Shown here piece by piece: positions 1 to 5,111 of a DNA stretch of 12,376 nt (the first letter of the stretch is position 1; each line of letters begins with the position of its first letter). This DNA comes from Spirochaetales bacterium (GTDB taxonomy: Bacteria > Spirochaetota > Spirochaetia > DSM-27196 > PWMO01), in NCBI GenBank assembly GCA_007123465.1, contig SKLB01000144.1, positions 1 to 12,376 on the forward strand, written 5' to 3'. The notes beneath the pieces are model-generated. The model was given only the letters and a program-made list of their open reading frames with translations. It made no database searches and had not been told where the DNA came from. The translations under genes were made by a program, and so were the position numbers.

Positions 1-1702
1 CGCTGAAGACCAGCTCGCGCATGTTGGCGCGATTCTGGTAGTCTATACCGAAGCCCTGCAGCATGATCCGCCGCGCTTCAACGGTTGACACCACCCGGTT
101 GCCGAACAGCGTGGCGCCGTGTTTGACACCGTAGGCCATCAGCGCAAGATCCCGCAGCGCACTCTTGAAGCCTTCAAACATGTTGCCGATTTCGCGTGGT
201 CCGCAGCCGACGTCACCGGCGGGTACATCGCGAAACGGTCCAGTGACAAGGAAAAGCGCTCGGCCAAAATTTGCCAGTGTGTCGAACGCCTCCAGCTCGT
301 CACTCTTGTGATAGTCTGCGGTGATCTTCAGTCCGCCTTTACCGCCACCAAACAGAATACGCGAGCGGGCGCACTTCCACGTCATCATGAACGCCAGCGC
401 CGAGACCTCTACAAACTCTACAATCGGATCGATTCGCAGCCCGCCCTTGACCGTGCCGCGCGCGCCGTTGTGCTTGGTCCGGAATGCCGGCAGGTGGCGG
501 CTGCGGCGACCTTCGTTCTGTTCCACCCAGAACTCTTCGAATGCCTCAAAGCGCAGCAGCATCTGCATCACCGCGTCGTTGTTGGCAACTCCCAGGCGGC
601 TTGCACCGTCAAAGAAGTCGGTCAGCGAATTGAGCAGGAAGACGCCGAGTTCCTCGGCGGTGCTGAGGTCACCGTTACGGGCAGCGACGCGGCGCAGCGT
701 GGAGAGCGCTGCGGCGGCTTCTTCTTGCGCAGCATCTGGCCGCGAGATGGTGCGGATGGCTTCTTCAACCAGCGTCAGGGTAGTATTCTTCTCAGCCGGA
801 TTGAAGTACGACGAGAGTTGCTCCAGTTCAGCCACCAGCTCACCAGTCGGTGTATCCGAGGCAACGTAGATCGAGAGTACCCCCACTTCGTATTCTCTGG
901 ACTCTCCGTAGGGAAAACTGTCAAAGTAGGCACGGCGAATATTGACGCTGTGGCGCGTGAAAACCGAGACCCCGTCAATTGCAAAGCTGGGTGAAGGATT
1001 CTGCAGCGCGACCGCAATGCGTGTCTCGCTGCTGGTCAAGCGCTCGTTTTCACCGGCTCGCTCCTGGTCGGTTGCCTGGGCTATGACCACCGCTGATTTG
1101 CTCTCAATGGCGCGCTCGAACAGTCTCTGGTGCCGATGAATCCGCGGTGGGTCAGCGGTGCTGGCGAGTTCCTCCAGCACGTACTCCGGTGTCAGGCATT
1201 GCAGAAACTCTTCGGTGTGGCGGTGCTGCTGCTGTGTTCCGTAGCGGCGCGTCCGCGCAAGCAGCAGATCGGCGTCTTCAACCTGCAGTCTGCCGGCAAG
1301 CATGCGCGCGCGGCCGCGTTTTTCCAGCGTGATGATCCCGATACCCGAGCGCGTACGCACAGCGTCGAAGGACCCGATCTCCATCGACAGGTTTTCCTGC
1401 AGGATTGCTTCCAGGCGCCCGGGATAGTCGCGGCCGACATTCAGCAGGTAGGTGATTGCGCGGCCGTCGGCACTGACTTGCGTCAGGTAGGCGTGCTGAG
1501 CATTCAGGAGCTGGGTGATAGCGAATACGTGACTGGCAATCTCGTCCGCACTGTTGGCGTAGAAGTACCATAGCGGCAGGAAGCGCTGCGAGAAATAGTG
1601 GTCGAGGATCTTCTCTACCGTATTGAACTCAAGGCGATACCCGTCTTCGAGAATCCCGTGGACCCGTGAACGCACTTCATCGAGGCGGCTGCTGAGCTGC
1701 AT
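1..1702 (-). CDS. NAD-type glutamate dehydrogenase, large L-GDH-like, N-terminal 567 codons (runs off the window)
   Basis: Predicted to catalyse oxidative deamination of glutamate to 2-oxoglutarate and ammonia in the cytoplasm. The minus-strand frame is open from ATG 1702 to base 1 with no stop, giving 567 codons; the C-terminal part lies outside. Visible Glu/Leu/Phe/Val dehydrogenase motifs are KGGLRIDP with Lys at about residue 419, TWKCA followed by GGGKGGLK with Lys at about 455, and DVPAGDVGCGPREIG further on. The first roughly 390 residues precede the catalytic core, far more than in 450-residue hexameric enzymes. This resembles the long L-GDH types (about 115 or 180 kDa), whose N-terminal region carries ACT-like regulatory segments. 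The start is the only ATG/GTG/TTG in frame for well over 100 bases, has no Shine-Dalgarno, and sits 6 bases behind a TACAAT box. It is divergent from the broken metal transporter. The family is confident; the subclass is inferred. Confidence 0.88.
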   Translation of the reverse strand, partial: MQLSSRLDEVRSRVHGILEDGYRLEFNTVEKILDHYFSQRFLPLWYFYANSADEIASHVFAITQLLNAQHAYLTQVSADGRAITYLLNVGRDYPGRLEAILQENLSMEIGSFDAVRTRSGIGIITLEKRGRARMLAGRLQVEDADLLLARTRRYGTQQQHRHTEEFLQCLTPEYVLEELASTADPPRIHRHQRLFERAIESKSAVVIAQATDQERAGENERLTSSETRIAVALQNPSPSFAIDGVSVFTRHSVNIRRAYFDSFPYGESREYEVGVLSIYVASDTPTGELVAELEQLSSYFNPAEKNTTLTLVEEAIRTISRPDAAQEEAAAALSTLRRVAARNGDLSTAEELGVFLLNSLTDFFDGASRLGVANNDAVMQMLLRFEAFEEFWVEQNEGRRSRHLPAFRTKHNGARGTVKGGLRIDPIVEFVEVSALAFMMTWKCARSRILFGGGKGGLKITADYHKSDELEAFDTLANFGRALFLVTGPFRDVPAGDVGCGPREIGNMFEGFKSALRDLALMAYGVKHGATLFGNRVVSTVEARRIMLQGFGIDYQNRANMRELVFS

Positions 1703-1708
1703 GCGGCT

Positions 1709-1737
1709 ATTGTAAGGCGTGATCGAGTCCAGCGCAA
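1709..1737 (-). promoter_or_regulatory. Putative sigma70-type promoter of the glutamate dehydrogenase gene, probably leaderless
   Basis: On the minus strand TTGCGC (1737-1732) is separated by 17 bases from TACAAT (1714-1709), which matches TATAAT at 5 of 6 positions. Only six bases (1708-1703) separate the -10 box from the ATG at 1702, so transcription would begin at or beside the start codon. The -35 box is weak (3 of 6). The same geometry recurs before two other genes in the window, which raises confidence. Confidence 0.45.
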
Positions 1738-1974
1738 CAAGATAAACGTGGTGCCAAAATTGTTGTTGTTTTTGCCGGATTTTGCCGCAAGCGCTTGACG
1801 ACCGGCAGTGTGATACACCGCACGGTTGCCAACGGTCTGGTGCGCGAGCACCACGGTGACCTGCTGCCGAGTCCCCAGGGCCGCGAACTATGCCGCGAGG
1901 CGATGCTCTGGGGCGAAGATGCCTGCGAATGCGGTGACGAAAGCGAAGCAGAGGTGAGCGATTTCAATGAATGA
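1723..1974 (+). pseudogene. Possible remnant of a DtxR-like metal-dependent regulator (or the regulator domain of a metal permease)
   Basis: An open frame follows the stop at 1720-1722 and ends in TGA 1972-1974, overlapping the start of the ABC ATPase relic (ATGAATGA). It has no ATG; a TTG at 1795 is the only plausible initiator early on. The part from about 1795 reads like the end of a winged helix: LVREHHGDLLPSPQGREL resembles the wing and 'LTPxGRxLA' segment of DtxR/MntR/TroR proteins. It then passes quickly into an acidic, Cys-containing tail (GEDACECGDESEAE) and stops. In intact systems this domain lies in a free repressor of about 140-230 residues or is fused to the C-terminus of a Mn/Fe ABC permease. 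Nothing of the helix-turn-helix proper, the dimerisation domain or a permease is recognisable, so it appears truncated. The assignment rests on weak similarity plus linkage to a metal-type ATPase. Confidence 0.3.
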
Positions 1975-2412
1975 TACAACAACAATTGCAGTGCGTATTA
2001 CCGACCTCACCGTGACCTACGAAGAGACACCGGTGCTGTGGGATATCGACCTGGAGGTGCCCAATGGCGCCGGTAAGTGCACCCTGATCAAGGCGATCGA
2101 GCGCGTCTCCATGACCGAGTACGCCGGGCGCCAGATCAGCGAACTCTCCGGCGGTCAGCAGCAGCGTAGCTTCCTGGCGCGCGCACCGAGCGTGCGATTG
2201 TACATATCCTGCGCCAGATGCGGCAGCAGGGCAGAACGCTGATCATTGTGCATCACGACCTTCAGTCCGTGGAGGAGTACTTCGACCTGGTGGCAATGCT
2301 CAATGTGCGTATCGTTGCCTGCGGACCGGTAGAAGCGGTGTTTGGTGAAGAGAATCTGCGCAGGACCTACGGCGGGCGCGTGGAAACCTTCAGCAGTGGT
2401 AGAATAAAATAG
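1967..2412 (+). pseudogene. Degraded ATP-binding subunit of a Mn/Zn/Fe (TroB/MntB/ZnuC-like) ABC transporter
   Basis: An intact family member has about 240-260 residues; here about 148 remain, in two frames. From ATG 1967 the frame gives an N-terminal strand region (RITDLTVTYEETPVLWDIDLEVP), then jumps into the middle of the Walker A motif (NGAGKCTL, with Cys where Ser is usual and the leading GP partly lost). After KAI it jumps to ERVSMTEYAGRQISELSGGQQQR, which carries the ABC signature. The Q-loop region is missing. At about 2184 the match moves to another frame at TERAIVHILRQMRQQG, continues through the switch histidine (IIVHHDLQSVEEYFD) and the family's typical end (GPVEAVFGEENLRRTYGG), and stops at 2410-2412. 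Walker B and the D-loop are absent. Two deletions keep the frame and the third shifts it, so no functional ATPase can be made. No permease or binding-protein gene remains nearby. Confidence 0.85.
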
Positions 2413-2421
2413 TAAGCTTTG

Positions 2422-2451
2422 TTGGTATTTTTACTCGCCTGGTGGTATATT
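2422..2451 (+). promoter_or_regulatory. Promoter-like sequence in the gap after the ABC relic
   Basis: TTGGTA (2422-2427), an 18-base spacer and TATATT (2446-2451) match the sigma70 consensus at 4 and 5 of 6 positions. Predicted transcription would start near 2458 and run rightwards into a region with no credible protein gene but two inverted repeats. It could drive a small RNA, or be an AT-rich chance match. Confidence 0.3.
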
Positions 2452-2465
2452 GTGGTCGTGCGCTA

Positions 2466-2486
2466 CTGCCGGGCGTCGCCCGGTAG
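2466..2486. repeat. GC-rich 9-bp hairpin
   Basis: CTGCCGGGC (2466-2474) pairs with GCCCGGTAG (2478-2486) across the three-base loop GTC, with one G-T wobble. No T-run follows in either direction. It could be the 5' hairpin of a small RNA started near 2458, or a Rho-type or stabilising structure behind the ABC relic. Confidence 0.5.
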
Positions 2487-2505
2487 CGGGTGTGTGAATA
2501 TGTAT

Positions 2506-2626
2506 AGCCCTTCGGTCTGAAAGATCCGTTGGTCGTCGCTGCTACGCCTCCTCTCAGTGACGGCCGTTTTCGCGTTTTCTGTGGCGCGGTATTTGGTTGG
2601 TTGGGACGGGCTTCAGACCGGGGGCT
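2506..2626. repeat. Long-range imperfect inverted repeat, candidate structured RNA
   Basis: Three blocks pair in register: AGCCC (2506-2510) with GGGCT (2622-2626); CGGTCTGAA (2513-2521) with TTCAGACCG (2612-2620); CCGT (2526-2529) with ACGG (2606-2609). Small asymmetric internal loops separate them. That makes 18 base pairs closing about 76 bases, the shape of a structured RNA rather than of a simple operator. No Rfam family was recognised by eye; conserved 6S, SRP, tmRNA and RNase P sequence signatures were not seen. Which strand is transcribed is unknown; the promoter-like sequence at 2422-2451 favours plus. Confidence 0.35.
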
Positions 2627-2652
2627 GCTTTTCTTCAGCCTTCAGCGCAGCG

Positions 2653-3483
2653 TCACATCATTTTCATGGTACCCTTATACAGGCTGATGTCCAGTACCAC
2701 AATCGCGGCGCCCTCGCGCGTGTCCAGATCTCCGGTGACGCTCTCGATACTCTCAACAATCTTATGCACGTGACGCTCGGGCACCAGGGCCAGAATGGTT
2801 TTGGCAAAGTTCTTGCGCTCCTGCATGAAGCCGATGAACTCGGCAAAGATTGGCACGTTGGAGATATAGCGTCCCATCCCGCTGGCATCAAGAATACTGG
2901 CGCCTTCAACGCCCAGCTCCACCAGCACTTCGAGGATTTCGTACAGGTGCTCTTCAACGTACAGGCTGATGAGCATCAGCTTCATGAATTCGCGCTGCTG
3001 CCCCTGGCCGGCGGGAAGAGGTTCGCCAATATTGCGCACCAGCGACTCGATCATTGTTTCCACCGAGCGCGCTGAGATCAGCTCCCGCTTGAGTCCGGTG
3101 TGTGCCACCAGCCGCGAGATTGTAGCCAGAATCCGCAGGTGCTGGTTGACCTGCTCCGGCGGTCCCAGAATCACAAAGAAGAGCCGCACTTTCTTCTTGT
3201 CCAGGGCATCAAAGGCCACCCCACGTGGGGCCACCGCAACAAAGACAACAAAGCGCGTCAGCCCTTCGAGGCGCGCGTGCGGCAACGCCACCTCGTTGCC
3301 AAATCCGGTAGTCCCCTGGCTCTCGCGCCTGGCCAGTACACCGTAAATCGACTGCTGCGAAATACCCGCGCAGGCCGGACTTCTGGCAGCCAGCGCCGCC
3401 AGCGCGTTCAGCGCCTCGTCCTTGCTCCTGGCAACCAGCTTGCTTGTGCAGCACTCGGGTGCCAGGGTGTCTTGAATCTCCAT
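2653..3483 (-). CDS. PTS EIIA (PtsN-like) domain fused to a PII-like domain, putative antiporter regulator
   Basis: A 276-residue cytoplasmic protein with two parts. Residues about 5-155 form a fructose/mannitol/PtsN-type EIIA domain; the phosphorylation site is GNEVALPHARLEG, with the active His at residue 69, close to the position of the active His in E. coli PtsN. Residues about 165-276 resemble a PII-like fold: KLMLISLYVEEHLYEILEVL, then LVELGVEGASILDASGMGRY (compare the 'GVxGxTVxxVxGFGR' segment of PII), and a late REGAAIVVLDIS strand. No Tyr51-type T-loop was identified, so it is PII-like rather than a true GlnB. The ATG shares one base with the stop of the upstream antiporter gene (TAATG) and has a strong GGAGG at 3492-3488. 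This implies coupled synthesis, and hence probable control of the antiporter by phosphorylation and a small ligand. The EIIA call is strong, the PII-like call good, the role inferred. Confidence 0.85.
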   Translation of the reverse strand: MEIQDTLAPECCTSKLVARSKDEALNALAALAARSPACAGISQQSIYGVLARRESQGTTGFGNEVALPHARLEGLTRFVVFVAVAPRGVAFDALDKKKVRLFFVILGPPEQVNQHLRILATISRLVAHTGLKRELISARSVETMIESLVRNIGEPLPAGQGQQREFMKLMLISLYVEEHLYEILEVLVELGVEGASILDASGMGRYISNVPIFAEFIGFMQERKNFAKTILALVPERHVHKIVESIESVTGDLDTREGAAIVVLDISLYKGTMKMM

Positions 3484-4733
3484 TAGACCTCCATCCGGTT
3501 ACCTTTGACCGTTGCCAGCCGCGACAGCGGTGGCCCGACTATCTCGTTGACAAAGACCGCAAACAAGACGATGTTCACCGTGGTTGAAGTGGCGTGCTGC
3601 ACCTCAACCGCCGCCCCTTCGGTCAGCAGTTGCAGCAGCAGGATCAATCCCAGTGCCACACCGGCCTGCGGAAACAGCGATATACCCAGGTAGCGCCCAA
3701 TCGGCTGCTCGATCTTTTTCAAGCGTGCCCCCGCACGCGTACCGAAGTACTTGCCGAACCAGCGGGCCATCACGAAGCTCGCGCCAAGCAGCAGCAGCAG
3801 CGGCTGTGCGAACATCGACGGGTCGAGCTTGGTGCCGGCGATGACGAAGAACAGGGCGTATATCGGGGGAGTCAGTGGTTTGAGTGCGCGAAAGACGCGC
3901 GAATTGCGCGCTGATGCGTTGGCAACGGTAGCGCCGGCGGCGATGTTCAGCAGCAGCGGTGAAAGCCCGAACACCGTTGCCACAGCGGTACCAAGAAATG
4001 CGAAACCGAGGGTGACTATCAGTACCTCACCGGCGATCTCCTGCCGGCGTACAATCAGGTGGATCCCCATTCCGGCGCAGACGCCCAGCAGCAGCGAGAG
4101 CAACAGGTCTCCCACGGTCGATAAGGCCAGGGCTGCCGCCGAGACGCTGACCCCGGCAGCGGTGGTAGCCGGCAGGAAGGCCAGCAGGATGCTGAACAAC
4201 ACGATGGCTGCGGCGTCACCAAGCGCAACGGTGCCGAAGAGATAGTTAACGTAGTTGCCGCGCGCGCGCAGGGAGTGCACAATCATCACCGTGGCAGCCG
4301 GTGACGTAGAGCCGGCTACCGCCCCAAGCAGAAGGGCGAATGGCAAGGCGATTCCCAGAAGCAGCATCATCAGCGTTACCGCCACAAAGCTCAGCCCGAT
4401 CTGGCTGCCGGTAATCCAGCCGACCTGGCGTCCCACGCGCCGCAGTTTGGGCAGGTAGAGCTCGGCGCCGATGGTAAAACAGATCAGCCCCAGCGCTACC
4501 TCGGCAATAATAAGCAGCTCTAGCGCCGCTTCTCGCGATACGATCCCGCTCACGTGCCTGCTCATCAGCAGACCCGCGCCAATGAAGCCGGTAATCTCGG
4601 GTAACCCGACGCGCTCTACAGCGCGGCTCAGCAGGTATCCCAGCAGCAGCATCGCTCCCACTGCAAACAGCGGGTGCACATTCAGAAAAACGACAATCGC
4701 TTGAAAGCTGGATAAGCCGCCGGCGCCGTTCAT
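3483..4733 (-). CDS. CPA2-family cation:proton antiporter
   Basis: A 416-residue inner-membrane protein, mostly hydrophobic, with about 12 predicted spans. It is expected to exchange Na+ or K+ for H+. Family features include the N-terminal repeat YLLSRAVERVGLPEITGFIGAGLL, the GAELYLPKLRR loop near residue 90, the unwound-helix motif STSPAAT (about 142-148), and the ion-binding helix ALGDAAAIVLF with Asp173. Where many electrogenic members have two acidic residues (DD) or others ND/QD, this one has Gly-Asp, which may bear on stoichiometry. It has no C-terminal RCK/TrkA-N nucleotide-binding domain, unlike KefB/C; regulation may instead come from the overlapping EIIA-PII protein. The ATG at 4733 lacks a clear Shine-Dalgarno (only AAGAG). 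The 300 bases upstream hold two strong hairpins. The ion specificity cannot be read from sequence. Confidence 0.9.
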   Translation of the reverse strand: MNGAGGLSSFQAIVVFLNVHPLFAVGAMLLLGYLLSRAVERVGLPEITGFIGAGLLMSRHVSGIVSREAALELLIIAEVALGLICFTIGAELYLPKLRRVGRQVGWITGSQIGLSFVAVTLMMLLLGIALPFALLLGAVAGSTSPAATVMIVHSLRARGNYVNYLFGTVALGDAAAIVLFSILLAFLPATTAAGVSVSAAALALSTVGDLLLSLLLGVCAGMGIHLIVRRQEIAGEVLIVTLGFAFLGTAVATVFGLSPLLLNIAAGATVANASARNSRVFRALKPLTPPIYALFFVIAGTKLDPSMFAQPLLLLLGASFVMARWFGKYFGTRAGARLKKIEQPIGRYLGISLFPQAGVALGLILLLQLLTEGAAVEVQHATSTTVNIVLFAVFVNEIVGPPLSRLATVKGNRMEV

Positions 4734-4818
4734 AGCGTGTTACTCTTAGCACATCGGCAGCGGTAGGGACAATGGAGTGGAAAGCAGTTTTACCGGAAGC
4801 TCGGCGGCAAGAAAAGGT

Positions 4819-4859
4819 GGTGCCGTGACGGGAAGACGCCCGCTGCCCGCCACGACGCC
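4819..4859. repeat. 14-position inverted repeat in the antiporter leader, flanked by a direct repeat
   Basis: GGTGCCGTGACGGG (4819-4832) pairs with CCCGCCACGACGCC (4846-4859) with two mismatches and one wobble, leaving a 13-base loop. Nine-base direct copies of CGGCAAGAA lie at 4805-4813 and 4859-4867, one on each side. No T-tract follows on either strand, so it is not a standard terminator. It could be an RNA regulatory hairpin or the relic of a small insertion. Confidence 0.55.
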
Positions 4860-4899
4860 GGCAAGAACGCAGAAGATGCCTTAGCTGGAGGCGAGAAAC

Positions 4900-4929
4900 C
4901 CGGGTGCAGGACGGAGAAACCGCACCCGG
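4900..4929. repeat. Perfect 8-bp inverted repeat in the antiporter leader
   Basis: CCGGGTGC (4900-4907) and GCACCCGG (4922-4929) are perfectly complementary with a 14-base loop. On the minus strand this is the first hairpin of the presumed antiporter leader, about 40 bases before the 4859-4819 hairpin. Confidence 0.6.
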
Positions 4930-5030
4930 TCGCCCACTCACTTCGACTCTGTGCCGTCTAAACATACAGCATTTCGATGTTTTAATCTGCAAAATCGGCA
5001 ACATTTTGAACCTTTTTTTGTCCACCGACG

Positions 5031-5052
5031 CTGTCACCAGGCTTGGTGGCAG
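5031..5052. repeat. 9-bp inverted repeat upstream of the moxR-like promoter, possible operator
   Basis: CTGTCACCA (5031-5039) pairs with TGGTGGCAG (5044-5052) across GGCT, with one wobble. It ends 23 bases before the -35 box at 5076. Between them is a perfect 8-bp palindrome, TCAATTGA (5059-5066). The position suits an activator or repressor site for the rightward operon. Neither flank gives a T-tract after the stem, so a terminator is unlikely. Confidence 0.4.
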
Positions 5053-5075
5053 TTAGCATCAATTGAGCTGTTTGA

Positions 5076-5104
5076 TTGACATTGTGACTGTCCCGCTCTA
5101 CATT
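5076..5104 (+). promoter_or_regulatory. Promoter of the moxR-DUF58-transglutaminase operon, probably leaderless
   Basis: A perfect TTGACA (5076-5081), a 17-base spacer and TACATT (5099-5104, 4 of 6 to consensus) form the clearest promoter in the window. The -10 box ends seven bases before the ATG at 5112, so the first transcribed base would be at or next to the start codon. The absence of any Shine-Dalgarno before 5112 agrees with leaderless translation. Confidence 0.65.
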
Positions 5105-5111
5105 CGAACTG

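Larger units (their letters stand above)
2413..2652. other. 240-bp stretch without a protein gene, containing inverted repeats
   Basis: This gap separates the ABC relic from the convergent EIIA-PII gene. Frames on the plus strand that enter it continue antisense to the next gene and have no family features. It contains the promoter-like sequence at 2422-2451, a short GC hairpin at 2466-2486, and a long-range imperfect inverted repeat with outer arms 2506-2529 and 2606-2626. A small hairpin (GGCTG 2623-2627 with CAGCC 2636-2640) lies next to the 3' end of the leftward operon. No T-tract follows any of these, so no classical intrinsic terminator was seen for either strand. Confidence 0.6.
4734..5030 (-). 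promoter_or_regulatory. Long structured upstream region of the antiporter operon
   Basis: This region has no credible gene; the minus-strand open frame that spans it (5037 to 4246) continues as an out-of-frame shadow of the antiporter. Read on the minus strand it begins AT-rich (4950-5025, with A- and T-runs), then becomes GC-rich with two strong hairpins (4929-4900 and 4859-4819), then reaches the antiporter ATG at 4733. This layout, an AT-rich likely promoter followed by folded RNA and then a transporter gene, is what a cis-regulatory leader looks like. No known riboswitch consensus (c-di-AMP ydaO, cobalamin, TPP, M-box, GEMM, fluoride) was matched by eye. No convincing -10/-35 pair was fixed on the minus strand. 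Confidence 0.4.

Noticed and set aside
119..994. 291-residue plus-strand open frame
   Set aside because: It lies antisense to the glutamate dehydrogenase coding frame, whose family motifs are clear; no start context or family features of its own.
2466..2486. Intrinsic terminator for the ABC relic
   Set aside because: The stem is good but is followed by a G-rich stretch, not a T-tract.
2557..3075. 172-residue plus-strand frame starting in the gap after the ABC relic
   Set aside because: Most of it is antisense to the EIIA-PII gene; it has no ribosome site and no family signal.
4734..5030. c-di-AMP (ydaO) or other known riboswitch before the antiporter
   Set aside because: I looked for conserved core sequences of the common classes on the minus strand and found none; only the general hairpin structure can be claimed.
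4246..5037. 263-residue minus-strand frame covering the antiporter leader
   Set aside because: Its second half is an out-of-frame reading of the antiporter gene; its first half is Arg/Cys-rich with no recognisable domain and runs through both hairpins.
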